In this document: positions 23,408 through 36,300 of the stretch, in pieces
Layout: every line of letters starts with the position of its first letter
Position numbering within the stretch: position 1 is the stretch's first letter
From: Cupriavidus basilensis
Lineage (GTDB): Bacteria; Pseudomonadota; Gammaproteobacteria; Burkholderiales; Burkholderiaceae
Length of the DNA: 38,957 bases
Reading direction: 5' to 3'
Assembly: GCF_029335485.1 (NCBI RefSeq)
Contig: NZ_JARJLM010000681.1
Coordinates: forward strand, 1-38,957
Notes under the pieces: generated by a model
Told to the model about the DNA's origin: nothing
The model's database searches: none
Seen by the model: only the letters and a program-made list of their open reading frames with translations
Position numbers and translations under genes: made by a program

Positions 23408-23650
23408 CTAAGCCAACCGCTTGGCCAGCTCCGCCCCATGGGCGAAACCGGCAACCTCGGCCGCCTCCGCCGTCGCGAAATGATCCGTCAGCTTCGAGGA
23501 TTCCAGCAGGGTCCCCGCCGCCCGGATGTTCGTGCCGGGCCGGCAGACCCGCACCGTGTATTCCCAGGCGTTGGGCGTTCTCTGCCGCACCTGCACCTGT
23601 ACCTCGTGCGTCTCGAAAACCCGCTTCTTCCATCCGATCTCTTTGGTCAT
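23408..23650 (-). CDS. Small hypothetical protein, 80 residues
   Basis: ATG 23650 has GGAG 8 nt upstream. The protein opens with a beta-rich section (RVFETHEVQVQVRQRTPNAW, EYTVRVCRP) and ends in an Ala-rich helix (HFATAEAAEVAGFAHGAELAKRLA). This is the style of small cytosolic proteins annotated as uncharacterised in Burkholderiales, with strands that read a modified surface and a helix ending in A-x-x-L-A-x-x-L. No catalytic or metal motif is visible. It stands alone, 134 nt after the four-helix membrane protein gene in transcription order. Confidence 0.7.
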   Translation of the reverse strand: MTKEIGWKKRVFETHEVQVQVRQRTPNAWEYTVRVCRPGTNIRAAGTLLESSKLTDHFATAEAAEVAGFAHGAELAKRLA

Positions 23651-23784
23651 GGCTGTCTCCGCTTCTTATTGGAGGAATTGCATGATCGCCATGCGCAGGC
23701 ACCCGCCGGCAACCTTGCTTCTACCCACCATCGTATCAAAAGTCGGCATGCCCACCCGGCGCGCTCAACTACCCGGCACCCGCC

Positions 23785-24318
23785 TCATCGCAGGTGATCC
23801 GGAGGATATCGGAACGCGATCCACGCATGCAGCACCGCGGCATGGGCGATCGATGCCATGCCGAACGCCAGGGTGATGGCTACGCTCCATGGCACCGTTG
23901 CCATGGCAGGGGATGCAGCGTCGGCCGTGCCTGCCATCGGCGCCACCATGTCCGGCAGGACGCCCGTGCTCCAGCCAAGCAGGATAAACATGGCGCACCC
24001 CGCCCACATGCCGGCGCCGAGGTAGCGCAAGGCCAGTTCCCTGCGCCGGGTGAAGGCGGCGCGCTGGTGCAGATGGTTGATGCGCAGGATCGCCGCGGCA
24101 TTGGCGAGCGCCACGATGGCCATCAGCGACGGCCAGAAGAAGGGATGATCGCTGCGGGCGTCGCGCAGCAGCAGTGCGCCGACGGTGAGGAAGGTGGGCG
24201 CGGCCAGGGTCGCGGCGCCCCAGGACAAGGCCTGCCATGCCCACCACGGGCTGCGCCATTGCAGCCGCGGCGGGGCATGGCAGTCCGCCAGGCCGGCGCC
24301 ATGGACGACATCCTTCAT
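23785..24318 (-). CDS. Hypothetical membrane protein with four helices
   Basis: A 177-residue protein starting MKDVVHGAGLADCH at ATG 24318, which has GGAGG about 8 nt upstream; the frame is open to 24357 but lacks a better signal. Helices are visible at WWAWQALSWGAATLAAPTFLTVGALLL, FFWPSLMAIVALANAAAIL, YLGAGMWAGCAMFILLGWS and VPWSVAITLAFGMASIAHAAVLHAWIAF, the last pair separated by an Ala/Met-rich loop. The function is unknown. It lies 75 nt downstream of the giant exoprotein stop in the same direction, so read-through from that gene is possible. Confidence 0.75.
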   Translation of the reverse strand: MKDVVHGAGLADCHAPPRLQWRSPWWAWQALSWGAATLAAPTFLTVGALLLRDARSDHPFFWPSLMAIVALANAAAILRINHLHQRAAFTRRRELALRYLGAGMWAGCAMFILLGWSTGVLPDMVAPMAGTADAASPAMATVPWSVAITLAFGMASIAHAAVLHAWIAFRYPPDHLR

Positions 24319-24393
24319 CCGTGTGCCTCCGCGGCTGACGGGGCTGGCGGGGCCCATCCGCGAATCACTTCGGGACGGGCCCCGGCCCGCACC

Positions 24394-27300
24394 CTAGCGG
24401 CGTAGATTGCGGCGCTCCGTGGCGGTCAGCTGGCTGAGCTGCGCTTCGCTCAGCGCCATCTGGCCCAGTACCTGCACCACCCCGTTGGGGTCGTAGCCGA
24501 GCGGTGCCGCCTTGGCCCCCTCCCTGCCCTTGGGCGCGGCGTCGTCCCCATCCGTGCCGAAGCCAAGCACCCGCACGGTGAAGATGGACGGCAAGCCCTG
24601 GCGGGCAGCGCTGCGCTCGCGCTGCAGCGCATCCTGCGCCGCACTGACAGCCTGCGACGCGACCGCGCTGGCATTGGTCAGCGCGCCGACATTCACCGCG
24701 GCCAGCACGGGGATGCCGGTGGCCTTCCCCTGCACCTGGATGTTCTCGGCGTTGACCACCCGCAGCGCGGCCAGGTTGACGTTGCCGGAGACCCGGATGC
24801 CCGCTTCGCCGGCGTCGATGGTGCCCAGCGGCGCGATCAGGTCGATGTCGCCCGGCGGCACTTCGGGAACCGGATTGAGCGTGGCGATGCCCGCCCCGGT
24901 GTTGGGCGTGGTCGGCGACAGGCTGACCAGGCCGATGCTGTCATACACGCGGCGCTGCGGTGTGTACACCACGGTGGACTTGGAGCCGCGGCCCGCGTTG
25001 ATGTCGCCCTGCGCCGACCAGGCCAGGATGTTGCCGCCGAAGGTGGTGAAGATGCGGCTCTGACCCAGCAGGATGCTGTCCCTGGCGTAGATCTGGACCT
25101 CGCCCGCGCCCTGCGTGAGCACGCCCGAGCCCTCGCTCGGCACGAAGCCACCGTCCACGCCGACCAGCGTGCGGCCGCCCGGCGTCATGATGTGGATGTC
25201 CCCGCCGAAATCCGTATGGATGCCGGCGTCCAGTACGTCGTACACGCCGACGTTGTACGGCTTGCCGGCGGCGTTGTGCTCGTCGCGCCGCAGGTAGGTG
25301 ACGCCCTTCAGCGGCCGCTTGGTGGCAGGGGCATACATCGGGTCGGCATAGTAGTTGGCGCTGCTGAACATGGTCAGGTCGCCCTGGTAGGCGAGCGCGT
25401 TGCCTTGGGCGTCATGGCTGGGGAACAGCGTCGCAACGGCTTCCCGGCCGCGCAGGTAGCTGCCTTCGCGCGGTCCGTTGGCCTGGTTGTACTCGCGTCC
25501 GCTCGCCTTGAGTTCGGCGTAGTACACGTTGCGCAGGTAGGCGCGCTGCTGCCCCGCCGGCAAGGCCGCGAAGAACTGCCGCGCATCCATGCTGGCCGCG
25601 TCGAAGTGCAGGCCGAGGCCGTTGCGGCCGCCGAAGCGGTCGCTCAGCCAGTTGACCAGGTGCAGCTGGCTGGCCTGCCCGTACTCGCGCTGCAGGTCAC
25701 GGTTGGCGGCGGCCCCGCCGGTTGCCGCCGCTTGCAGGCGGGTGCGGTCGAGTTCCGCCTGCTTGCCTTGCAGATAGGCCGGTGCATCGGCCTCGTTGCC
25801 GGTGTAGCCGAACTGGGTGTGCAACCAGTCGGCAAGCTTCAGTTCGCCGCTATACACGTACACCGCCTTGCCGGGCTGGTCGGCGAAAGGCCGGCCCGGG
25901 TCCGCCTGGTTGGCCGGGTCCAGGTAGCGCGCGGCGAAAGCGCTGAAGTCCAGTCCGTTGCGCCCGACGCCCGCCGCCACCGCGATGCCGGCGCCGCTGC
26001 TGCGGTCTCCCGGCTTGATGTCGACCACCGGCCCGATGCTCTTGAGCTCGGCCCGGTCGGCCATGTACAGATCGCGCCCGGCCGTGACTTCCAGCAAGCC
26101 CGGGCCGGCCACGTAGAAGCTGCTGTAGCGGATGTCGCGGCCAGCCGAGACCACCGACACATCGTCGGCATTGCTATGCACGATCAGGTTGCCGCGCGTG
26201 CCGCCGGTTTCGATTGGCGTGGGCCGCTCGGGAATGGTGCCGTCGCCGCGGCGTGCCGGCAGCCGCCAGCCGAGTCCTTCCGCAGGCACGCCTTCGGTCT
26301 TGCCCAGCACGGTGCCCGAGTTGACGAGGTCGCGCCCCGCGCGGATGGCCACCGGGCCGCCGCCTTCGTACCAGGTGGAGAAGGCGCCCAATGGGCTCGT
26401 CGGATCCCCACGCGAAACGATGGCGCCGGTGCGCAGGCCGATGATGTCACCGTCCACCGCATAGAAGCGGCCCGGCTGCCGGCCCGCGGCCGCATAGCCC
26501 GAGGCCGTGGGCGGCGTGAAGCTGAACAGCGGGTAGAGCTGGGCCGATTGCGCGGCTTCCCTGCTGCTCAGGTACACACTGGGCGCCAGCGCACCAGCGT
26601 TGATATTGCTCAGCTTCAGCGGGCCGTACCAGAGCATCTCGGTGCCGCCGCTGAAACCGGGATTGAACGGATTGGGCAATGCAGCGGGATCGGCGCCCGA
26701 CTGCGTGACCGCGTAGCCGCCGGCATAGATCGAATCGGCCGCCAGCAGTTCCAGCTGGCCGGCGCCGGCATGCGCATACTGCGTGCCCACCGGCGACGGC
26801 GCCAGCATCAGCCCGATGATGGACTGCATCGGCTTGTTGCTGGAATCCAGGCTGCCTTGGCTGGAATTGCCATAGTAGAAACTGCCGCTGGCCGCTACCG
26901 CGCGCAGCACCGACGGCATCAGGAAGCGGCCATCGGTTGCGGACTGGTTGAGGCGGTTGCGCGCATCCGTCCATGCATTGGATGGCGTCAGGTTGCCGCC
27001 CGCGCTGAACAGGTCGATGGCCGTGGCCGGCGTCCACAGCGAGAACCAGCTCCAGCCGCCGCCGCCGTAGTTGACGCCATTGGCGGTAAAAGGCGTGCCG
27101 TTGCTGAACAGCGCCACGCGTCCCGGATCGCCCACGCCGCCCAACACCAGGTCGCCGCGCGCATCGATGCGCACGCCGGCATCGCCCGGCACCAGCGTTG
27201 GGCCGCCGCCAGCGATCGACGAGGTCGCCTTGTACACATCATAGGCACGCGACTCTTCAGGGTCGGCACTGTCGAAGCGCAGCTCGATGCCCCCCACCGC

Positions 27301-30300
27301 ACCGGTTTGCATGCGCAGCGCGCCGCGCAGGTTGACAAAGGTGCTGTTGAGCTCGCCGCGGCTGCCCCGGAAGGCGGTCAGCGGCGTGATCTCGCCGCTA
27401 CCGCTGGGAAAGGAGCGCACTTCCGCGACGGGATTCAGGCCACCGCCGATGCGGATATCCAGGTCACCGCCGCCGGTCAGCGTCAGTTGCTTGCCGTCCG
27501 CCGACACCCTGCCCGTGCTGGCCACGGCCAGATTCAGCCCCTGGCTGCGCGATACGGCGCTGCCTGCCGCATCCATGCGCGACGCCAGCATGCCGGCGTC
27601 GCCACCGGCTTCGAACACCAGATTGCCTCCGCCCAGCGTACCGATGCCGGTGAAACCGACCAGGAACGGCGCGGAAGCGAACAGGTCTTCGCCCTGGCCC
27701 CCGGTCACATAAGTGCCGAAGTTGACCCACCAGGCGGTGGGCACGCCCTCGCTGCCCGCCACCGCGCTGCCCGTGCCCTGGCGCCACAGCCAGTTGCCCA
27801 CCGCGCTATTGTCGTTGTGCACGCGCAGGTAACCGAGCGCGTCCTTGCGGCGGCCGGAGCTGCTGCCGATGAGATCGCCCTTCACGTCGCCCTGGGCCCG
27901 CAGCAGCACGTTGCCGCCATGCTCGGGATACCAGGCGCGGTACAGACTCTGGGCGCCGCCATCGATGAAGGGCGTGAATGCCGTCCAGTCCGCGCCCAGC
28001 AAGGTGCCGTCCTCGCCCTTGGCACGCGGCAGGTTGTAGGCGGCACCCGCCCGCGCGGACTGGGTACCGGCGGTGTAGACCCCGAACGGCGAAGTCATGG
28101 TGAAGTCGCCGCCGGAGATCAGGTCCAGGTCGCCGGTGCCGGTGCGCAGCACGCTGAACAGTTGCTGGCGTGCCGGCTGCATCTCCGTCCTGTACTCCGC
28201 AGGGGTGCCTGGCTTGACCTGGACGACCAGGATGCCCAGACCCCAGTTGTTGATGTCCTTGACGGCGTCCTCGCCGCCCCACTCGTCCAGGTTGACGGGC
28301 GTGCCCGGTGCGTTGCCGGTCTGGGTCAGGGAATCCCCCGCCCACACATATTCCCCCGGCAAGCCCGTGCCCGGGATCACGGCATTGACCGATACCAGTC
28401 CGTAGTGCGTGTCCGCAAGCAGCATGCCGGCATGCCTGCTGCGCGTCTGCAAGGCCCGCGAATCCGCAGCCGCGGTGTCCGCGCCGCTCACCAGCCGCGT
28501 CGACCATGACTGCGAGCCTTCGGCCAGCATCGGGGCCAGCGCCCAGTTGCGGCCCTGGTTGCCGCTCGCATCCGCTGGACGCAACGACACCATCATCGCA
28601 TCCTCGGGCAGTTTCACCACCGTTTCGCTGGGGATCACGGCGCCCTTGGGCAGCTTGAGCGCGCTCGCCAGGTAGACGCCCTGGTTGTCCGAGGCATCGT
28701 TGCCGGCGAACGGCAGCGGCACCCCGGCGGGCCACATCATGGCAGCCGCGCCGATCGCCGCGGGCAGGCGGGTGCCGGCATCGAGCTGCATGCCGCTGGC
28801 CAGGGTCACGTCCTGCGACAGTACCGTGCCCGCGGCATGGATCACGTTGCCGGCCGCGTCGCGCACGGCGCCGCCCAGCACGCTGCCCGCCGGCAGCACC
28901 AGGTTCGAGGTCAGCGTGGTACGCGCCGCCAGCAAGGTGCCGGCCCTGATCGTCATCGCCTTGAGCGGCACGGCGTAGTTGAGCGTGCGGCCGGACTGGA
29001 AGAAAGTGTCTTCGGCCAGCGTGACCATCCCGCCGTGCGGAATCACCACGTCGCCGCCCCAGGGGACGCGGCCCTTGACCAGCACCCAGCCCCGGTCGTC
29101 CGGCGTGACCGGCAGCGCCGAGGCATCGAAACCATCGGTCAGGCTGCCGTAAATGTTCAGGTTGCCACCCGCGCGCACCACCAGCGCGCCGGGTTCGCCG
29201 GAGCCGTAGATGCCGGTCTGCGGGGTGTGCGGATTGACGCTGGCGTAGCGATAGCGCGACAGGTCGATATCGCCGTCGATATGCAGGTCGCCGTCCGGCG
29301 TGGCGCTGACGATCTCCACGCCGGGGCGCAGGTGGAAGGCGTCCGTATAGCCGCGCAGGCCGGCGAGCTTGCGGTTCATCAGGTCGGCGTTGGCCAGCGC
29401 GTTGTCCATGAAGACCAGGCTCTGCGCGTGCCTGGCATCCAGGTAGGCCTGGTTGATGACCTGGTAAGGACGGCCATCGGCCGCCGGGTCGGTACCCCAG
29501 GCCGCGTCCTTGTATGACCAGAAACCGTTGACCGCGATGGACCTGGCGCCGTCGATGCGCAGCGCGCCGCTGGCGTCGATGTCGATATCGTTGCCGGTCG
29601 CGCCGCCCAGTCGCGGGACGTTCAGGTCGACCGTGCCGAGCGGCTGCGCCGTGGTGCCGGTGCCTGCGCGCAGGTCCATGCGCGCGCCGCTCTCCAGCGT
29701 CAGCCGGCCCGTGCCGGCATGGATCTCGATGGTGGCGCGGTTGGGCGCCTCGATGACCTGGCCGTAGCTGTCGACGCGCAGCACCGTGCCGTGGGCATCG
29801 AGCACCGCGCCCTTGGCGATGGTCACGCCATGGCGCCCCGCCAGGCGGATGCTGCCGACCTGCTCGCCGCTGGCGTCGATGGTGCCGGCCACGGTGAGCC
29901 TGCCGCCGTCCACCGACACGCTGACCTCGCGGGCCTTGATCTCGTCGCCCACGGTCAGGTCGCCCTGCTTGAGCTGGAAGCTGCGGATGCCCGAGAGCTT
30001 GCCGTCGTTGAGGCGCTGGTTGAGGCCGGCGAAATCGGCAATGTGCTGGCCGCGGATGTCGGCGCCACCGGCCGCGAACGGCACCAGGGTGCCGCCGGCA
30101 TCGTAGTGCCCGCTGCTGCCGCCCGCGATGCCGCCTCGCAGGTCGATGGTGCCCGCGCCCTCGCCCAGCGCAAGGGCGGTGAGCTTGCCGGCGCGGTTTT
30201 CCCTGGCCGAGAGGTCGATGCGGGAGCCGGCCGACTGGCGTACATCGCCGGCTCGGCTCTCCAGCACCACGTCGCCGCCCCAGCTGTACTTGCTGACATC

Positions 30301-33300
30301 GTAGAAATCGAGCTTGCGGCCGGCCAGGTCGAGTTGCGCCCCATCGCCCAGCAGCACGTCGCGCTCGGCCGACAGGGTGAGCTTGCCGCTGGGCAGGATC
30401 ACGGCGCTGTCGACCGTCACGCCGCGGCCATTGAGTGCGATCTCCGCACCCAGCGCCTCGGCCAGGGCCTTGCCCGACAGGCTCGGCGCGGCCGCGCCGG
30501 CGGGCGCTGTCAGGCGGATGTCGCCACCGGCGGTGATCTTGTTCACCGATCCGGCATGACCGGTCAGCAGCGGCGTGTTGAGATCGAGGTTGCCGCCGCC
30601 ATACGCATAGCCCTTGATGCCGTCATCCCAGGCACCTTGCGACTGGTAGACAGCCAGCGTGCCCTTCTGGTTGGCCGTGATGCGCTCGCTGGCGTTCAGC
30701 TCGACCTGGCCGAATCCCAGCACCAGGCGATCCATGCTGTGGATGGTGTCCGGGCGGCTGCCCGGGCCAAAGCCGAACTCGATCTGCTTCGCGTCGACCC
30801 GCAGGTGTCCGCTGCCGGTGCCGGCGCCGCCGGTTGCCACCAGGCCTGGCGCGTCGATCGATCCGTTCCACACCAGGATGTCGGTATGGATGCGCGCCAG
30901 CGCGTCCGCGTTGCCATAGCCGTAGATGGCCGGCGTGCCCAGCACCAGCCGTTCCAGCGACGACTTGCCGGTGGCCGGGTCGATGGTGGACAGCTCGACC
31001 GTATCGTAGAAGCGCAGCGCGTCGCGCGCGGTCAGCACCAGGTTCTCCAGCGCCGGCGCGCCGGCACTGGTGTCGCCCCGCAGGAGCCGGTCCAGGATGC
31101 CCTGGTTGAGCGTCAGGCCCGCCGGCAGCGCGTTGCGCGCGGCGAGCGCCGTCAGCGTGGCTTCGCTGCCCGCATTGATGCCGCCGACCGACAACACAAG
31201 GTTGCGCGTGCCATAGCGTGCCGCGTCGCGCAGATTGAAGCTCTGGTCGGTGGCAGCAGCGATGGTGCCTTCGGAATAAAGCTGCGTGGTGCCGCCGCAG
31301 GCAGCGCCCGGACTACAGGCGCCGATGTCGATGCGGCCCGCGCCTTGCAAGGCATCGGTGCTGTGGCCCGGCGCCAGCATGTCCAGCCGGCCGTTGGATA
31401 CCGCCAGCACGCTGACGACGCCCGGCTCGTAGACATAGCCGTTGGTGGAATCCCAGGCGGCCTTGCCCTGCCCCAGCGTGTTGATGCTGGCGCCTTGCTC
31501 TACGATAATGCCGCCCGCCTTGGCATTGGTCACCAGGAACACCTCGGGCGCCTTCAGCACTGCGCCCTGGCGCAGGAAGATGTTCTGGGCGCCGCGATCG
31601 AAGGTGGCGATATTGGCGCGCTGCCTGCTGCCGTAGTAGTCGGTGTAGCGCGCCGCAGGCAGGCCGCCGATGCCGATGCGCGAGGCACCGATGGCATTGA
31701 TATCCGCCGCGTACAGCGAGATGCCACTGAAGCCAGGCGTCGCCACGGCCCCGGTGGCCAGGATTTCGTAGTTGACGCCGTACCCGCCCATCATCAGCGC
31801 GCTGCCGCCGTAGCCGCCCCCGGCCGGCGCATACAAGGTGCGGCCGGCGAAATGCAGGGCAGGCCCATCGCCAAGCGCGCCCGGCACGACGGGCAGCGCG
31901 AAGTTGAAGCGCAGCGCCTTGGCGTCGCGCTCCAGCAATGCGCGCGGCACGCCTTCGCGCAGCGCCTGGGCCAGTGCGAACTCGGCATAACTCGTTTCGT
32001 TGTACTGGGAATACGTGCGCAGAACATCGGCAGGCGTCAGGAAAACCTGGGTGGGCACCGCACTCTGGATAGCGGTATTGGCGATACCCAGCTGCGCGGC
32101 GGTGGCATAAGAGCCGTTGCGCATCGCCGTGGTGCTGCCTGCCGGCATCGCGCCCTTGGCCAAGCCGTTGAGTTCGACGCGAAACGCGCCGGGCAGCAGC
32201 GCAAAGGTCGAAGGCAGCAGCGTGTAGGTGCCGGCGGGCAGACCGGGCACGCCGGCGCCCACGGTGATCTGGCGGCCGACGACCGGATCGCTGGCGCCCT
32301 TCTCGGCCACGACCGGTGCATAGCCGGCCTGCACGCCGGGTACGATCGCATACACCGGATTGCTCGACAGGCCCGGCAGGACGAAGCCGCCCTGGGCGCC
32401 AACCTGCACCAGCGGATTCATGCGCGCATCCGCGGAACCGCCGCGGCCGGCCAGGAATGCCGCGCCGGTCAACGTGCCGCCACCGGTCATGTCCAGCAGC
32501 GCGCCTTGCCGCACGTCCACCGCATGGCCGGCCAGCGTGATGGCCGGGCCGTTGCCCACGCCGTCGAACGCCACGTCCTTGCCGTCATGCAGGTAGCTCA
32601 GCCCGTCGAGCGAGCCGCCATAAGGCACGACCAGCCCGTTGGCACTGACGGAAGTCACGCTGCCCGGCAGGAGGTTGACCTGCCCGGTCACGGCGCCGTC
32701 GACTGTGGACCCCACTTCGATGGCGCCCATCGGCGCCCGCAGCACGCCGCCCTGGTTGATGGTCGGGGCGCCCAGGCTGAGCCGGCCGAAGACCGAGTAC
32801 GGCATCGCCGGCAGCGCATCGCCCACGCGCTCGATATCCAGGTGGCGCGCCGGATCGAACTCGCGCCGGATGATGCCGTACTGGTCCGTATAGTTGCGCT
32901 GGCCGACCATCACCGTGCCGCTGTCGCCCAGGCCCGGATAGATCTGCGCGGCCGCCAGCGTGAGGTTGCCAGGCGCGGACAGCGCCGCCGCGCGATACAT
33001 GCGGATGTCGCCGCTGCTGCGCAAGGCCATCTCGTCGAATGCATTGCGCACGACCATCAGCGGCTGGTCCGCGTTGAGCTTGATGGGACCGCGCGCGCCG
33101 ATGCTGACCGCCCCGGCAATGTCCAGCAGATCGGCCTTGACGCTTAGCGCGGAACCCTGCGTCACCAGCGGAACCGCCGCGGCGAACGAAACCGGGTTGG
33201 GCATGATGTGATTGTCGATCCCTTGGCGGGTCGTGCCGCCCAGGCGGACATAGGGCGCGGCCAGGCTGACCTGGCTGCCGGCGGCGGCATGTTCCGACAG

Positions 33301-36300
33301 CGCGAGGGCGCTGGCGGTCAGGCGCAGGCTCTGCTCCAGGGCCAGGTTCACATTGCCGTCGAAGGAGATCACCCCGTTGGCGAGCAGCGCCACGTTGCCG
33401 AAGCCACCAGTCCCGATGCGGTCCACGCCGATACGCGCGCTGCCATACACCAGGGCCGCGTCGCGGTCGCCGGGCCGCAGTCCGGCAGCCAGGCCGCTCT
33501 CGCCCTGGGCTTGCGCCAGCACCAGTTCGCGCGCCGCGCGCACCGCGTCTTCGACGCTGGGGCTCTTCTGGGAGATCTTGTCCACCATCCCATAGTTCGG
33601 GCTCTCCAGGTTCAGCGCCAGCGTACCGCCAGCGGCGCCCCGGCCGCCGGCCGCCGCACGCAGGCCGCCATCCAGGAACAGGCCGCGATAGGAACTCAGC
33701 GCGATGACGCCGCCGTCGCTCGCCACCGGCGTGGCGCCCAGGCCGGGCAGGTCGAGCAAGGCCGAGGCACCGGACGCATCCAGCCGCGCGCCGGGGCGCA
33801 CGACGACGAAGGCGTCCGCCGCGTCGACCTGGGTGGCATCGAGGCTGTGGCGCGCGCCGACCTCGATGGTGCCGCCGCGGCCGACGTTGCCATACACATG
33901 GCCACGCGCATCGACGGCAGTGGCGGCGCGGCCCGCTGCATCGAGCACGGCCCCGTTGCCGATCCAGATCGACATGGCGCTGGCGGCGCCACTGGGCCGG
34001 CCTGCGCTGTCGCCCGTGCCCAGCGCTCCTGGCAGCACGGCGATATTGCCGCTCCAGGCGTTGATGCTGCCGTCGATCGTGATCTGGCCATTGCCCTGCA
34101 GGGTCACCGCACGGCCGGGATCGACCGAGACGGTTGCATCCTGGCCAATGACCAGCGGCGCCTGGCTGAAGACGGACCCGGCCGCCAGCGCGATGTCGGC
34201 CCCCCCGCGCTGCGTCAGCTGCGCCTTGACCGGATCCTCCTGCCAGAGCGGCGGCAGCCAGCGATCCAGCGCTTGCGCCGGGTCGGCACCGGTAGCCACG
34301 GTGTGTCCCGCGGGGGCGTCGAAGCGCAGTACCGGCATCGACACATCGACCGTGACGCCCCTGGCCACCTGCACGCCCTGCTGGCTGCCCACGGCGTAGC
34401 GCGAGAAGCCGCTCTGGAACAGTTCGGTGCCGATCACCAGCAGCGGCTTGACCGCCACCGCATCCGGCAGCTTGGTGCCGGCCAGCAGCCTGGCGCCTTC
34501 GGCCAGCACCACGTCCTTCGGCAACGGCATGCCGGCTCTCAGCGTAGTATTGAAATCCGCCACCGGGATGCCCTTGGGGAATATGGCGGCGGGGACCACG
34601 TAGCCCGGCGCCAGATCGCCCACGCTGCCTACCAGCACGGTGCCGGCGGGAACCACGTTGCCGTTGGCCCAGTAGCGGCCCGTATCATCGATGACGGCAA
34701 AGTTGTAGGTCGTGCCGAACGGCACCAGCCACGCCCCCTGCAGCTTGACCGAACGCGCGGCGCTGAACTGCGGATTGCCCGCCATTGCTTCGCCGGGCAA
34801 GACGGTGTCGGCGGAAAAGGTGAAATCGCTGGCAAGCACTGTCCCGGCGCGCAGGGTGACGGTCTGGGCCAGGGTCAGGTTGACCGCCACCGACTGGCCC
34901 GCCGGCAACACGCCGCTGTCGGCCAGCAAGCCGCCGCCGATGGCGACGCCAACGCCGGTGTCGATGGTCAGCGTGCCGCCGCCCTTGACGCCATAAGCGC
35001 GCAACTCGCCATCCATGCGCAGGCTGCCGGAACCCTTGCTGTCAGTATCGTTCTGGTTGGACAGCAGGGTGATATTGCCGCCCCGCCCGCCCTGGAGCTT
35101 GTTGCCAGACAGCAAGGCGGCGCCCGAGGACACATCCAGTACGCTGCCCGCGCCGAGGGACACGTCGCCGCTGCTGCTGATCTTGACGGTGCCGCCGTTG
35201 ATATAGGGCAGCCCGCTGATATCGGCGGGATCCTGCTTGAGGTTGGACCACAGGCCACGCGCATCCAGCATGACGCCCTGCCCGACCGAGACGCCGGGGG
35301 TATAGCCCTTGGCCGGTATCGCGGCCACCGGCACGTCCAGCCACGTGCCGCCGGCGCTGCCGGTGTACTGGTTGACCATATTGCCGAGCGCGATGCTGCC
35401 GCCCCGCGCTGCAAGATCCGCCTTCACATCCACCTGCGTGGCGTGCAGTGCGATATCGCCGCCCGCTGCCACGCGCGCATCGGCGCTGACGTCGATACCG
35501 TCCCTGGCGTAGACCTTCAAGGCGCCCAGGCCGAGCCCGTTGAGCCAGCCGGCATCCAGGCGCACCTTGCCCTTGCGTTCATCCGGTAGTGCATCGGTCA
35601 GGGCCAGGCCATCGGCAATGCCTTGCACGATGCCGATATCGACCTGTTTCGCCATGGCCTGCGGGCTGTCGCGCAGCATGCCGGTCTTGCTGTCATAGAC
35701 CGGCACGGCCTGGCCGACGATCAGTTGCCCGGCGCGCGGCGCGGCATTCTGCGATTGCCTGTAGCCGTCAAGGCCATTGTCGCGCGCATCGCGCTGGCGT
35801 TCGCCCTGGAACACGGTGGTGTCGATATTGCCTTCCAGCACAGCCGAGCGCGTGGCGACGATCATCCGGCCGGCATCGCGCCCGACCGTGTAACCGTTCT
35901 CCAGCCGCGAGCCTGGTGCGATCAGCGGGCTGTAGAAATACTCGGTGGTGTTCTTGCCCCAGCGCGCATGCGTGTCCTCGAAGCCGCGATACAGCCCGGT
36001 GTAGAGGTTGTCGGCGGGCGCGGTCGCCAGGTTGTACAGGCGGCCATCCGCCCCCCTGAGCCAGGTCTGCCTGATGCTGCCGCTCTGCACGTTCAGCGAG
36101 CCGCCGGAGATGTTGATGCCCGAACCGTTCTGCGTGACCAGTTCGCCGCCGCTGAAACCGACGGTGCCGCCCTGCGCGGCCCATTCGCCGATGCCGTGGC
36201 CAGCGGTGCTGAGATAGCCGCTCACTTCCAGCAGGCCGCCGCCCGTGTACATGCGCTCGGTGGCGTAGCCATTGGTGCCTGCCGCAACGCGCACCAGGGT